The notes under the pieces were generated by a model, which saw only the letters and a list, made by a program, of their open reading frames with translations, did not search any database and was not told the DNA's origin. Positions 1 to 12,499 of a stretch of DNA of 33,355 nucleotides are shown one piece after another. A program made the position numbers and the translations under genes. Position 1 is the first letter of the stretch. Each line of letters begins with the position of its first letter. The stretch covers positions 296,770-330,124 of the forward strand of contig MNCI01003648.1 in NCBI GenBank assembly GCA_015680685.1. The letters are read 5' to 3'. The DNA is from Gnetum montanum. Its lineage: Eukaryota > Streptophyta > Gnetopsida > Gnetales > Gnetaceae.

Positions 1-217
1 TAGGACATAAAAACATAAAATATATAAAAATCATATGCCTCAAGCTTACTTAACCATACAATTGTGAAATACAAGTAAGTTTGGGAAGACAACAATCAAC
101 CAACTTGTCCTTGTTTCACAAGGGCACATAAGCACTTAGTCCTTGGAATTTGACTAGATCGTGCATGAAACACTCATATTCATATGGTTGAGTGTAGGGG
201 TTCCTCGTCGCTCATCA
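1..217 (+). mobile_element. 3' end of a gypsy-type LTR (family F), cut by the window edge
   Basis: From about 128 to 217 the sequence matches the end of the LTR at 31412-31503 in the same orientation. Shared landmarks are 'cacttagtc', 'attcatatggttgagtgta' and the terminal 'ctcatca'. The copy ends in CATCA like its relative, but no primer-binding site follows: 'gtaaaaaatt' comes next. It is therefore the end of a 3' LTR or a solo LTR. The two copies look about three-quarters to four-fifths identical by eye. The part before about 128 is too diverged to align confidently. Confidence 0.7.
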
Positions 218-3200
218 GTAAAAAATTTATAAAAGGGTTGATGTTATGGAAAAGGAACGATTACTGATGAAAGAATGAGTTTGAATGCTTAGTTTTTAAT
301 TTGAAATGAATAGAATAAAATGGATTTTAACTTTGATCAACAAAAGTTTATACAACTTCAAATACCAAACATTGGGCTGAATTAACATAAGTTAAGAAGA
401 ATTTTAATGCTAAGCATTAAATTCAAACGAAGAAAGTGGAGATATTTTGAATGCTAAGTATTTAAAAAGTAATGATGGATATACAATCTTTAAAGTTGGG
501 AATTAAAAAAAATATTAGATTAATTTATCTATGTAACGGTTCAAATGATTTTAATTAAAAAAATTACTATCATTTACCATTTTCAAAGTCATGTATGAAG
601 TAGAGCAATTTTCTTGAAGTAGTGATGATATTGAGTTAGGATTTGAGGTGTGAAGATCTAAGGATTTTTCTTGAGATTGTGAGTGATTGTAAAAGTATTG
701 TATGAATTGAGAATACTTTAGGTTGAGGCATTTACATTTGTAGATTATTGTTTGCATTTTTCTTAAAGGGTAGAATGATTTCTACTAGTAGTGTATCAAA
801 GGGTAAGGGAAAAGAGAAGAAAGTAGGTCTAAGTTTTGTAGATCCTATCATGAAGGAGATATGAGATGTGCTATAACTGGAAATTCCTAATATCATTGAA
901 AGTGGGCAAGTGGTTATTTTTATGATTTGTTAGCTAAGGTTTTAATTGTGATTTATCTCTATTTTCAAGGTTTGACATTTGTAAGTTTTCACTAGGGTTT
1001 GAGTAAGAAATCTAATTAATTTTTTAATATTGAGGATGCTAGGATTCATGCAAGGTTTGAAAATAATTTGCATATCATAAAAAAATCTAAGTTTTATAAT
1101 TATTTATTATTAATGTTAGGATTTTAATGTGATAACGGTTTGGGATTTGGTGGCTCAAGTTATTGAACTTTGGGGTAGGTTGTGTTGGAATTTGAAATTT
1201 TGTAATGAAACATCTCATTATTGGTTTGAAATTTATATGATATTATACAGTTACTAAAATTTTTAACAAAATGTTCACTATTAATGTTTCATTAGTTAGT
1301 TTCACTATGTTCTTGTGAACTTGTAAGTTTGAAAATTTATATTTGTTGTAAAGTTTGGTTAGATTAATAAAGAGACCCTCTTGTGATTGGGTGTGATTGT
1401 AATAAGATATATTTTGAATGTTACTTAACTTGGTGATTTAGGCAAATTTATATGTTGTTTTTTGTTATTTTAATATCAAAATTTTAATTTATTATTTTTT
1501 TGGAAAGTTTTAGTAACTACAGAGAATTTAGAGTTTGAAAATAAATGTAAAGAATTAAGTAGAAAAATAGGACTAAAATGATGTGATTAAAGTTAAAAGA
1601 AATGTGTTTTATTTGTGAAGTTAATTTGTACTAATAAAGAATCAACATGAAGTGTTGTTATAACAGAAGAAAAATTAATTTTAAGAGTTGAGATGATTAT
1701 TATAAATATTAGTAAGAGCTTAAGTAATTTGTTGCTAAGGATAGAATAGATCTATTATTGCTTAGGTAGTTGTATAAAAAGGGATTGAGGATCAAGTAGT
1801 GAACTGTATTTGAGGCTTTCTAAACAAGTAATGAACACTTGAGCACAGGGTAATCAAGACTAATGAAATCAAAATACTATTTAACATTGAGTGTTAGAAT
1901 TAATGTTAAAAATATGTTAAACATTTATGCAAATAGAGGTTCTTCTATTCATTGTCAAATTTGATACATCATGGTGAAATCAAAGATGAGAATGAAGTCG
2001 AGAGGGAATGTTCCACATTGAAAAGAGCAATCAATTGTCAAAATCTTAACTTCAAATAATGTTGTTAGACATGAAACATAAAATGAAAATAAAAATAAGA
2101 ACTACTAGTTAGGTGTTATAATTGGTATTATAGAATTAAGTGTATCGAGAAAAATTCATTTAATTTAAAAGTGTTAGAAATATTAATGTTGTAGAGCATT
2201 AAATGTTACAAGTGTATTAAAAAATAGGATTATATGTAAAGTTAACATTGGACATCAAATTATCGTTAAATTAGATGATTTTTAAAAATCGAACAGTTTA
2301 AAGCTAAGCATTAAAATCATTCAAAATGTAACACAATGAATTTATCATCAATTTAGAGGATTGGAACATTGACATTAAAAGTCATATAATAATTCCAACT
2401 ATTTTGTGATAGTTGAAGGTTAGAAATTGGTCAAAAGAACACATTAAGTTCATGCCATCTAGATGATAATTTTATACTGAGCATTTAATTATCATTTGCT
2501 AAAAGAAAGAAGTAAGCTAATTGAACTTCAAATCCAAATAACAAGGGTTAAAATATAGGCATTATCTCATGTTTGAAGATAGTATTGTGATTGATAATTG
2601 TTTAGAAATAAAGGTAAACATGACATATAATAATAATTTAATAACAAGTGATTAAATTATCATTAAATCGAATTAAACATCTTGACATTTAAAATATCTA
2701 ATACATGAAAACAAAAAAATCATTAGAAGATGAGTTTTTCCTAGTTATGAGATTATAAGATTGATCAAAAAAATATTGTAAAATTGAATGTTGTTTTCAA
2801 AAGTCATGAAATGATCATTGTTTTGCAAGGAATATTTAACTTCAAAAGTTGAACAAAAGATTATATTAAAATCATATGGAGACAACTAAATGCTAGTTAT
2901 TAAAATGTGCAACAAGTAGCTCTTATTACCAAAATTTGTGGAGTGAAAGCTAGGTTATAAACCATAAGCATTGCAAGATGAAACATCAAAAGCATTTAGG
3001 GTTTTAATTAAAGCGTTGCATTGTATGCTTGTATAGCCTATAATGATAAAGGAATGATAAGCTTCAAACGATTGTTGGATTAAATAAAGTTTATTAATTT
3101 TGAGATCAAAGAGAAGATAAAGAACATGTTTTACATATTAATTAAAAAAGTGATAAAAATGAATATTAAATACTAAAATGAGACTAAAGTATAATGTCAA

Positions 3201-4892
3201 TTTTTTTCATTCAAATGTCAAATAGAACAAAATAAGATATTTCCTAGAAGCACGTGATACTAATAGAGAATATCAATTAGATAAGAAATAATAATATATG
3301 CTAAATTAAGTTTTATGGCAAGGTCAAACTATACCAAAAGTTGGTTATATTAAATCCAAGAATTTTTTGCCTAGGAAACCCCCTTGTTCGAAAAGGTTTT
3401 CGACTCGGATAAAAACTCAGGTTTCTCTAAGATGACTTGGCTAAAGGAAGATGGTGGTAAATTTTTCAATTAGCTGATAAAAAATTTCAATCTCATCATT
3501 TGGAAAAGATGGTTTGTAGAATTGAATATAACAATTTTAAGAAGAATGAAGCCATATATCATCATTATAATTAAGAAAGTTATTTATCGGCTTGAGGGCA
3601 CTAGCATGAATATGAATATCAAGAGTTATAATGACCATAAATGAAGGTTTACAAATGGTCTTAAATGTTTTAGGAAATATAATTTTTGTTCATTTAAAGA
3701 TATTAGTCTCCTCTTGATGACTCCTTCAATTATTCAAAAATAGTCATCACGTGGGGATAATATTAGACTCACATTTTCAATTTAATTCAATTTTCTTCTT
3801 CCTAAATGTTCCTTCAAACTTTCAACAACATTCATAAAGAGGAAGGAATGTTTTAGGATCTAAAATTTTAACTCCTAGACATCATCGCAAAATTTTAACT
3901 CCTAGACATCATCGCTAGCTTTTTAATCAAATTTAGCTTAACATTGCATAAAATACTTCATAAAAAACCTCAAGAAAATACCAAAAAATATACCAAAATC
4001 AATGTTAATACCAAATTCTTCACAAGATTCAAATTGAATAAATATTTGATGTTCAACGTTTAATTAACATTCAAATTTCAATTTCATTACTTATAAAAAT
4101 GAACAAAAATTTAACTTTTAGCTTTCAATTTATGTTCAAAATTTAGAAATATAGTATATCTTTGATTTAATGCTCAATGTTGTTTTTAGCATTTACTTTT
4201 ACTCATTTTGAAGTTGAAAGATAATCCAACACCCAGTGTTCAATTGGAATTCAATTTCCAAATGTTAAATGCCATCCTTAAATTTATGCATGATGTTCAA
4301 TTTAGCATTCAATCTACTAACTCTTTAGAACTCTTCATTTCAACTTCCAGAAAGAAGATCAAGAGGTAGAATTGAAGCTATAAATATCTAATTTGAAAAG
4401 TACGTTACGGATGACCAAAAAAAAAAAAAAGAAGAGCTGTGAGCATTTTATCTCTCTTCCTATAGCATTCATTTTTGAATTCAGCATTGGTTTTTAGAGT
4501 TCTTTCATTTCAAAGGCTGAAATTAATCATCTTTAGTAGTGGGAAGATAGAGAGACTAGGATAGTTTCTCCTTTGATTTGGAAGCAGTTCAATTCTCTTC
4601 CATTTGAAGAATTTCAATGTTAATTGTAAAGCTCATTCTTCTTTTCATTTTACATTATAATTCTTTAATCGTTAATCAAATGCTAATGTTTATAAGGTTA
4701 TAATTCTATTTTTAAAGAGTTTGGTTTTCATTTATTTTTAATTAATTTCTTATCAATATTATTTGTCTAATATTTTTATTTCAATTGTATTTAATTAGTT
4801 AAACTTCATGCTTTAATTCCCTTCCCTCTACCATTCTAAGTACTTATAACATATGCTTTAAGTCCTTTAAGTTCTTATTTTATGTGGGATTT
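218..4892. other. AT-rich unassigned stretch
   Basis: No coding frame, LTR pair or RNA gene could be supported over about 4.7 kb. The DNA is very AT-rich with frequent short words such as 'ctaagcatt' and 'attaaatg', probably debris of very old elements. A TATA-like 'tataaaaagg' near 1772, a TATA-like 'ctataaata' near 4379 and a run of 14 A at 4417-4430 are visible, but nothing around them supports a promoter or a gene. Confidence 0.5.
3862..3915. repeat. Perfect 27-bp tandem duplication
   Basis: The 27 bases at 3862-3888 are repeated exactly at 3889-3915. The unit begins 'aaaattttaactcc' and ends 'catcatcgc'. Perfect identity within otherwise decayed DNA indicates a recent slippage or duplication event. 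Confidence 0.9.
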
Positions 4893-5892
4893 TGTAGACC
4901 ATTTAAGACTATTTGTGAACCTTCTTTTAAATTCATAAACATAGAAACCTCTTGGTGTAGGGACACTTTTTCTAATTCCCTTGTTCTTTTCCTATGTATG
5001 TGTTTTTATATATATTGGGCTTCATGGAGACATCTTGGAGGTCATGGAGTCATCTTGTATGAGATTTGAGCTCTTAGGAGAGATGTATTGGAAGATAGGA
5101 AATTTTTGGACCAAGTTGGGAGCTAGTAGGAGACATCTTAAAAAGTGGTAAGATGTCTCACAAAATCAAGAGTTGTCTAAGCTGATACATCTCTAGAAGC
5201 CTAAGATGTATTAAGTACAATGAGAGATGTCTCAGCTAGGAATTAGATGTCTTCACAGAATTGCTAGTTTTATAGTGAGACATCTTGAAAAGGCTAGAGA
5301 TGACCCAAATGGGAATGGAAACTTTTGAAATTACCATTAGAAGTTTTAAAATAGTTGAGACAAGGTGGAAAAGATGGAAATAGTGGGGGATCTTCAAGTT
5401 GAGCTTGAGAAAGTTTTCCTAGGTTTTCATCTTATTTGGTTAGTAAATATGTATTATGTTTGATGCTTGTACCATCATGAGAGATCATGAGATGTCTTGG
5501 TAAGAGCTCTTAAGTAGATGAAAGCTTAACAAGACTATGAAAGAGTATATTGAGTGAGTGCATTTGTGGTTGTAGCTCCAATGTCAATTGTGCAGTGTAT
5601 TGGCCTATGTGTTGTTGGTCTTGCTTATGTGTTGAGATCTCACCCCTGGGTTGTGGAAGAGACTCTTTATTAGTTGATTGTATGATTGTAGAGCCTTAAG
5701 CTCTTCAACATCATTTGAGTGTATGAGATTATTTGATGTTTTGTGGATTGTGAATCCTTGTTATAATCTTCTTTGGTATAATAGAAGATGTTTAGTTTTC
5801 CTATTTTCTAATAAAGTAATTATCTTTTCATAATATAGAGATTTAGTATTAGAAGATAATTTAAAATTGGAGTAAATCTATTTCATCTAATA
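4893..5892 (+). mobile_element. 5' LTR of gypsy element E (left edge tentative)
   Basis: The right edge is set by the primer-binding site at 5894-5905; the LTR would end in 'tctaata', a probable decayed 'tctaaca'. The left edge at 'tgtagacc' (4893) is a guess and gives a length near 1 kb. Inside are a TATA-like 'tttatatatatt' near 5006-5017 and an AATAAA at 5810-5815 upstream of the end, both in the order expected for a plus-strand LTR. No second copy is visible in the window. Confidence 0.55.
5027..5292. repeat. Cluster of AGATGTCT / AGACATCT motifs in the E LTR
   Basis: Short motifs of the form agatgtct or agacatct, with one-base variants, recur about ten times, for example near 5028, 5079, 5132, 5151, 5225, 5246 and 5278, and again near 5492. 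The two forms are reverse complements of each other and each is one CpG transition away from the palindrome AGACGTCT. Confidence 0.6.
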
Positions 5893-5893
5893 T

Positions 5894-5905
5894 TGGTATT
5901 AGAGC
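5894..5905 (+). other. Primer-binding site, tRNA-Met type (element E)
   Basis: TGGTATTAGAGC matches 11 of 12 bases of the usual plant retrotransposon site TGGTATCAGAGC, complementary to the 3' end of initiator tRNA-Met. The one difference is a C-to-T change. It fixes the right edge of the LTR and the plus orientation of element E. Confidence 0.85.
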
Positions 5906-5958
5906 TTAGTGTTGATTGTTTCTTGGATTTAGTTGATGATTATTGTCAATTAAAAACA

Positions 5959-7095
5959 ATGTTCAAGCCTTGAATAGAGACAAGGAGAGAATGAAGTCTA
6001 CCTTCTAACTTATGGTTGCTTAGTTGGATGAAATCAGTGTAAAGGTGTTTGGGAATGCTGGTCCTAGCTATATCTAGACATGCAAAGATGATTAGTATTC
6101 ATGTTTAGATGAGAAATTTTTATAGCCTAGTGGAGGTAGAGTGTATGATGAGGAAGGATAATTCAACTATGGGAGTGTAGGAATCCATTAGCTAATGATT
6201 CCAATAAGATGGAATCATATTCCTTAGATAAGAATTCAAAGGACTCCAATAGTGGCAACTACTTCTTCTCCTAGCAAGCTAGATGAGAAAGATAAAGGAA
6301 GACTTGCTAGAGTAGTAAAAAATGCTGTAAGATTTTTGTATGTTGAGTTTAAGACTTTCAGTGATGTGAATGACACTAATGCATTTTCAAGTTGGCTAAA
6401 GGTACTTAATAAGAACTTTGAGTTGTAAGAGGTACCAAATAACTTGAGTGTGCCCATTGCTAAATCTAGATTAGAAGGTATGACTTCTACTTAGTGGAAA
6501 AATGAGTCCCAACTTTATGAAAGGCAAAATGGTCAACCCATCCAAGATTGGAAATTGATGAAGTACATGTTAAGAAGAAAATTTTTAGTCTTGTTAGAGG
6601 AAAGAGACCATTATGAAGTTGAAATTACTAAGCCAAGGTGACAAAGATGTCAAAGAGTTTTACATCAAATTTTTTGATCTATTCCATCAAGCTAAAGTGA
6701 ATTGGGAGGAGTATGAATAGTCTTTAATCTTTCTGGGAGGTCTTAAAATGACATATCAACATGAGGTGTTTTTTTATGAGCCACAAGATCTTGATGAGGC
6801 TTATGATTTGATACTCAAAGCTAAAACGAAATTAAATAGATTTAGAAATAGAAGTAAACAAACTTTTAAGAGGAAGGAAAAAGGATCAAATATGAGAAGG
6901 GAACTAAGCCTAAATCTAAAGACAAGAATGGTAGCCTTGATAAAAAGATTGAGAAGGATGATTAGAAGGGCAAGGCTAAGAAGGACTAAGGCAATGGAGG
7001 CAAGGGTTAAGATAATAGCTCATCTAAGATTCAATTCTTCAAATGTGAAAAATGAAGACAAAACAATGAGAATGTCCATTTCAAAAGGTAGCTAA
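5959..7095 (+). pseudogene. Broken Ty3/gypsy gag (element E)
   Basis: A capsid-like reading runs through about 6370-6640 in one frame (AFSSWLKVLNKNF, then KSRLEGMTST, a stop, WKNE, and later PIQDWKLMKYMLRRKFL). This is the order found in the retrotransposon gag family: a WL..L...F helix, then L.G.A..WW, then W..MK..L...F. A frameshift near 6610 moves the reading into another frame (LKLLSQGDKDVKEFYIKF), followed by an open run from 6748 to 7095 rich in Lys and Arg. A poor zinc-knuckle relic ('tgtgaaaaatga') lies near 7044. Several stops are TAG or TGA where Gln, Trp or Arg would fit. Its role in a live element would be to form the particle that packages the RNA. The ATG at 5959 is only the first plausible start after the PBS. 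Confidence 0.7.
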
Positions 7096-7189
7096 GGGCA
7101 AAGATGTACAAACCATGGAGGTGAAGGAGAAATCAAGCCAAGATCTTTAAAGAGGTAATCCTAATGCTTCTAAGATAAAGAAAACTTCT

Positions 7190-7400
7190 AAATTAAATTA
7201 TTGTGCATTCATGGGGAATGTGAATAAGGGAGATCATATTACTAAGAAACTATTATTTTAGATTGGAGCTAGATATTTGCTTATTTAGGAATGGATTCAT
7301 GTTTTGATTAATGGAGGATCCCAAGAAAAATTTATTTCTTATAGGAAAGTTTCTATGGTTTAAGACTATTATTTATGTTCTTAATTTTATCAAAAATTGT
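7190..7400 (+). pseudogene. Retroviral-type aspartic protease scrap (element E)
   Basis: At 7301 the frame reads V-L-I-N-G-G-S-Q-E-K-F-I-S-Y. This matches the protease active-site signature of plant gypsy elements (L-I-D-S/G-G-S-x-x-N-F-I) with the catalytic Asp changed to Asn. It lies in the expected place, just downstream of the gag zinc-knuckle region. No reverse transcriptase, RNase H or integrase signal could be followed beyond about 7400. Confidence 0.55.
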
Positions 7401-8700
7401 TTTCTATGATTTTATATATTCATCCTAAAATCCTAACAGGAAACTTATAATTTACTATAGATTCTATGAAATTCAATTATTAGATGAGGTGGAGCAAGAT
7501 GCTTATCTAGTCATGTATGAAGCTGGCATTAAAAGAGGTTGAATTACTATTGAAGTGATGCCAAGATGAGTAAAAATTATCATACATTTTCTAGTAACAT
7601 CATAAATAGCTACTTGATTAGAGATTGAGACCTATTTGAAATGCAACAAGATATGTATGTAAAGTGGGAAACACAAACTAAGTTATTAATCCTTCCTAGA
7701 AATCTTCTTGATTCATAAATGACGTTATAAGAAACACATCCATTAAAAAACATAGTATCACACCTTAGAAATTAACTTAAGAATTTCAAGGATAGTTTTC
7801 ATTAAAATTGGAATGTGCCTTTAATTTTGGAAAAGATATTGCAACTTGATACATAAATTTTTACTAGTATATCAAATTTCATATTTTCACTATCTATTAA
7901 ATAGATGTTTGCTAATAATTTTATTAGGAAAAATAGTAATTTTATTGAATTTATTTCAATTTAAAAATTTGAAAAAAAAACATAAAAAATTTTGAATTGA
8001 AAACTTTCAAAATATAATGAAAACATGCCTTCCATGATTAAATAACAAATAACTTGAAACTTACGGAATGTGATGTTATAATGTTTACAACCTTAAAAAA
8101 GAATCAACCATAAGCATTATAATAATTAAACTTAAAGTGCATGGTATAAAAGAAAATATACATAAGCATGCTTTTAAACAAATCTTATAAAACATAATAT
8201 GATCCATGATATAAAAGTTTTGATAGTTTATATCATTAGAATATCCATCTAGAAACATCATATTCATCATTACATAAGATCTTAAAGAAAAGTAAAATTG
8301 AGAATAAATAAATAGATCAATTGATCTAAGCTTTAATAATCATTGAGCTACTAGCTCCTACTACTTGAATTTGTATACAAACATTTAGGAAGGATTAGAA
8401 ATCTTGTAATAGAACCAACAAGCTTGGTGCACCTAGAACAAGCTATAGGATGGGACTACATGTTGCACACAAAGATCATCTCAAGAAGCATAAGATTAGA
8501 GATTATAATCAATATTGAAAATCATGATGTTAAATAGAATTTCAAGGAAATAATTTATTTACAATTTTCCTAGTGATTAACCCTCCTTAAGGACTAGTTA
8601 GTTGAGTCTCACCTTTCTTAGATATAGTTGATCCTAGAAGGAAACCTTGTGGACTAACTATCCCTATTGTTCTAAATTATGAAACTATAAGATTTGCCGT
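7401..8700. other. Unassigned AT-rich stretch
   Basis: This is where the polymerase part of element E would be expected, but no YxDD-like motif or integrase zinc finger is readable in any frame. Either the element was truncated here or the sequence is too decayed to read. Confidence 0.4.
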
Positions 8701-9035
8701 ATGAGCAATCATAGGTAACATAAGTAGGATTTAATGGCAAATGAGTTCTCCCTACAATTCCTACTCATTGTGATATCCCATGTACAATCATAGGTGATAT
8801 GACTCATGTATGGTAGCAATCCATACTAACCACAATGCTTATCCATTGATACATAGTCTAGGCCATTAGAATACAATCATAGGCGACATTGATTAAGTAC
8901 TAGAGGATAACTTAGATTCTTCATAGTGCATATCCATTGATCTTGATGCATCATTTTAAGGTCCAAATATTAGAGAAATCCATGAATCAAAGTGTAACGT
9001 AACCTTGGGGAACAAAAATAGGTAATGTGAGTAAG
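8701..9035. repeat. Diffuse repeat built on 'caatcataggt'
   Basis: Near-copies of 'caatcataggtRaYatgaRt' occur near 8707, 8786, 8874 and, more diverged, 9015. The first three are spaced about 80-90 bases apart. The block may be an old LTR or a decayed minisatellite; the flanks do not decide. Confidence 0.4.
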
Positions 9036-9159
9036 TCTAGTCCATACTAGACTTCTTATAAACTTTATCAAATAATCTAAAGATGATAGGAGATAAAAAA
9101 AATCATAGATGGATTAAAAAATAAAAGAATGTTAAAATATGAGCAAAATTATGAGATCA

Positions 9160-9475
9160 CAAATTGACCATGATCTATGGTCAAAAAAGGAATATTCACC
9201 ATAACTCATGATGAAATCGTGGTGAAGATAACAATGCGATCATGAACCATAGAAGTCACTGCTATTCATATTTACCTAATCATGACACATGCTCAAGACC
9301 ATGACCTTACCACCAGTCATGGTAAATGGCATGATTGAGAAAATTCATACCACAACTTATGATTTAATCCTTAGAAAAACCATGAATTGTGGTCTAGTTA
9401 TGGTCAAGACAACTATATCATCATGACTCATGGTTTTGATTGGCATCTCACCATGAGTCATGGTGATGTGAAATG
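9160..9475. repeat. Cluster of ACCATGA / TCATGGT inverted motifs
   Basis: The words 'accatga', 'tcatggt', 'ccataactcatg' and 'catgactcatgg' recur about a dozen times in 300 bases, on both strands. The clearest is a 17-base palindrome 'caccatgagtcatggtg' near 9449. The irregular spacing suggests a decayed tandem array of palindromic units. Confidence 0.45.
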
Positions 9476-9479
9476 TCAC

Positions 9480-11517
9480 TATAAATATGGCATGAAAAAC
9501 AAAGAATATGGGATTCAACATAAGTGTCAAGGCAATAATACCAAATAAATATAACATAAAATTGAATAATACATTAATAACTTCTAGCATTAGGTAGGCA
9601 TCAATCCTCATACATGGTCTTAGGAATTTGTAGAGATCTATCGAAATTACCTTAAGTATCCTTTTAAGAAGATGCTTCTTTTAAAAATTTAGTTTAAATA
9701 GAAGGAATATGTCATGTTAATATGCCTTAGCTGATCATCTTCGAGTTAGACATTAATGAGCACATTGAAATATTCATGTGGTTGAGAGCCTTCATAGCCT
9801 AGATAAAATGGCACGAGTATTAAGGAGATGCTCTATATCTAAGATAATATATATTCTAATGGCTCTTTTGGATATAATATCTTATTTATTCCATCTTAAT
9901 GAGCATAGAAGTAAGAAGTCCATGTTAAGATGTCATAGAATGTTGGGTTAAGTTCTACAATGAGCACAAACCTTTTATTTACATTTCAAAAAAATATAAG
10001 TGCAAGAATCTCAAGCTTTATAATAATGTCAATGAATTTGCAAATTATGTTTCCTCCAAATTAATAATAAACAACATCAACAAGCTTTCCACTCATCACA
10101 CAAGTCGTTAGACATCAAAATTCATTATTTGAATCATGTTCTAACTCATAGAGTAAGGTCTATAGGTTAATTTAAAATTTCAATCCATATCATCATATAT
10201 TTTATTCCATTTATCTCTTGGCCCTTCATAGGAGGTAAAATTTGTTAGTTAACCGAATAAATTTTTCTTTATTCATTGAAAATGGAAAATCTAAATCCTA
10301 TCCCACATATTAATCTTTCATGTACCATTTCTATTACTTTTTCTAGTTTTTTGACTCATATTTATATCACTTAAATTTTATTAAACTTATCATCATTCTA
10401 GGATTCCACAATTCTATATCATGGTCGATAAGCTAAGTTTGCTTTAAATTGGAGAATTGTGATCCTTCATTTCATAATCATCAATTTATTAAGAGATATA
10501 TCATTTTGAAGACTGAGTGACCATGATTCATATGCTTAAATGTATGATTTATACAATAATTTTTTATAGGAACATTTTTTGCACTAGAAGAAGGACTAAT
10601 AGGTTTCTAGTATTACGAACAACTTTCCTTGAAGCTCATAGGTCTTTTTTAGCATCTTATTTTGTAGTTTATGCATCTTAATACATTTAGTTTTGTATAC
10701 ATTACTCTTTTTCCCTTTTGCATTTGATATTTATTTCCAAGTATGTATAGAAGATACTCTTTTGAAACCATGTCTAGATAAGTATTCAATTCATCTTAAA
10801 GCTCCCAAGTCTACAAATTGATAGAGATGAGAAAAGCTTAGGTAACTACAAAACTCATAACCATTCATGACTATAAGATTATGTGTGCTAAACAAAATTT
10901 AAACATTAAACTATCTAAGATGGAGCTATGAAGGATGACTGAATATCAGAGTCTTCACAACTCAGATCCATTTCTTCTAAACATGAATCATCCAATAGAG
11001 CTAAATAATTATGAGAAGATAGCTCTTGTTAAGTACCTACTCGTTAGGGATAAAATTCAAGCCATTGCTATTACCAAAATCTAGTAAAGAGAAGTAGCAA
11101 TGGATTATGCCATCAGTTATCCAAATATTAAATTTAATAGGAGCTCCACTAGCATGTCATACAGCCATCAAGCCTAACTCCTCAATGCATCCACATCATC
11201 AATCCCATCAATCTTATTCATCAAGTTGTCTCTTAATCTTTCCCTAGAGGCCCTACTCTAGATACGCTAGCTACCATTGCTTCCCTTATAGTTATCCTTT
11301 TACCAACATATAGCCTATTCCCTAACATTACAAATGTGCATCCATCTTGATATGTTCAAAATCATAACCTTCTATTAAACCAATTTCAACCTTTGTCCAT
11401 TACTTTACTACTTAAATAGTCACTAGTCTCACTACATTTCTCTTACCTCCTTAACTATTTCCTTAATAGAATATTAATTAACTAGTTTTCTTATCCATTA
11501 TTGTACCTCATTAACCT
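9480..11517. other. Unassigned stretch upstream of gag A
   Basis: It should contain the 5' LTR and leader of gypsy element A if that element was complete, but no LTR edge or primer-binding site can be pointed to. Between about 10920 and 11260 the sequence is somewhat codon-like (Ser/Pro/His-rich) but stop-ridden, and may be the gag leader. Confidence 0.35.
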
Positions 11518-11873
11518 ATGCAGGTTGCTCGTAATTCTATATTGGATAACACTGCCATGTTTAACATCCTAGGTATGCCTCATGAATTCATGTTACTTCT
11601 GTAGGACCTATCTTCATGACTTCAAGAAAATAATGATCAAACTATAAAAATCAAAATATTGCATGGGTGAAGTCAAGATGTTTCCATTTCCCACATTCTT
11701 ATGGATTCTATTAATCCTTTGATCCCATTAGCCTAGGTTTACAAAGGAGTTTCATTGACCAATTTCACTAAGTATAATGGAAAATTCAATCCCATAAATC
11801 ATGTCAATACCTTATATAATAAGTGTATGTTATTAGATAATTTTCCTCATACTATTATAAAAATAGTTTTTAA
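11518..11873 (+). pseudogene. N-terminal half of gag, gypsy element A (split by insertion B)
   Basis: One frame starting at the ATG at 11518 stays in register to 11873 with only four stops (TAG at 11602, two TGA, one TAG), all explicable by C-to-T or G-to-A change. It ends in a capsid signature, NFTKYNGKFNPINHVNTLYN, like the 'F.G..DP..H' start of plant gypsy capsids. The frame breaks exactly where the LTR of element B begins. The next expected capsid piece (LTGKALE and onward) is found beyond the other end of B at 21310. In a live element gag builds the virus-like particle. Confidence 0.75.
11869..11873. repeat. Candidate target-site duplication TTTAA of element B, left copy
   Basis: TTTAA here is repeated at 21290-21294 on the other side of element B. 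Removing B plus one copy brings the two gag halves together within one base of frame. The LTR ends beside the duplication have lost their canonical TG and CA, so the exact edge carries an uncertainty of a few bases. Confidence 0.5.
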
Positions 11874-12332
11874 AGTTTAATGATATTTAAGACATTAGAA
11901 ATAGTTTGATGACTATTAAAATTAATATAAATATACACTATGAATATAATATAAACCACGGTGTTATATGTATTATAATTAAAATATAAACAAAGAATAT
12001 AACAAAGAAGAATAGAATTAAACCAAGTGTCTCCATTATTTTATTATTTTGTGTTGTATTGCTTCCTCTAGAAAAATTAAAATTAACACTTATATAAACG
12101 TAACTGTACAATCATGTCTAAAGAGTGAATGGATATAATGAATAGTTAACATTAGTTAAGAAACATAAGAGAATTAATTATCCATAACTAACTCTAAAAT
12201 TTAAGTCATATAAGACAAAATATCATAGATAGTGTTATACACCATGATAGTATATATAAGTATTCATGTTGTTACTGAATATAGACATAAACTAGCATGT
12301 TAACCTTGCTAGCACATACTAGATAATTAACA
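11874..12332 (-). mobile_element. 3' LTR of copia-like element B
   Basis: The 459 bases match 20836-21289 in the same orientation over nearly their whole length. Shared landmarks include 'aatagtttgatgactatt', 'aagaaacataagagaatta' and 'aagtattcatgttgtta'. The minus orientation is inferred from the purine tract just to the right, read on the minus strand, and from a minus-strand TATA-like 'ttatatata' near 12252. The right edge reads '...attaaca', i.e. TGTTAAT on the minus strand. The plus-strand start has lost its TG. Confidence 0.75.
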
Positions 12333-12350
12333 CCATTCCTCAAGCTTAAC
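12333..12350 (-). other. Polypurine tract of element B
   Basis: Read on the minus strand, GTTAAGCTTGAGGAATGG runs directly into the LTR start TGTTAAT. Plant copia elements commonly have an AAGCTTGAGGGGGA-like tract here. It would prime plus-strand DNA synthesis and it orients the element. Confidence 0.6.
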
Positions 12351-12499
12351 ATTAAGATTAATAAGAATGTTTAACTATCTACAACTAAATCTATGACATT
12401 TATAAAATAAGTGGTAATACAAATATCAAATTATTGCCAAACTCTATGATACAACCTGAATCAAAGATTAAATTCTTTATGATACCACTTATATTAAAA

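Noticed and set aside
4884-5069. 61-codon open frame on the plus strand
   Set aside because: It lies inside the LTR of element E, covers the TATA-like region and has no protein-like composition.
6236-6457. 73-codon open frame on the minus strand
   Set aside because: It is antisense to the gag of element E, which has the recognisable capsid motifs.
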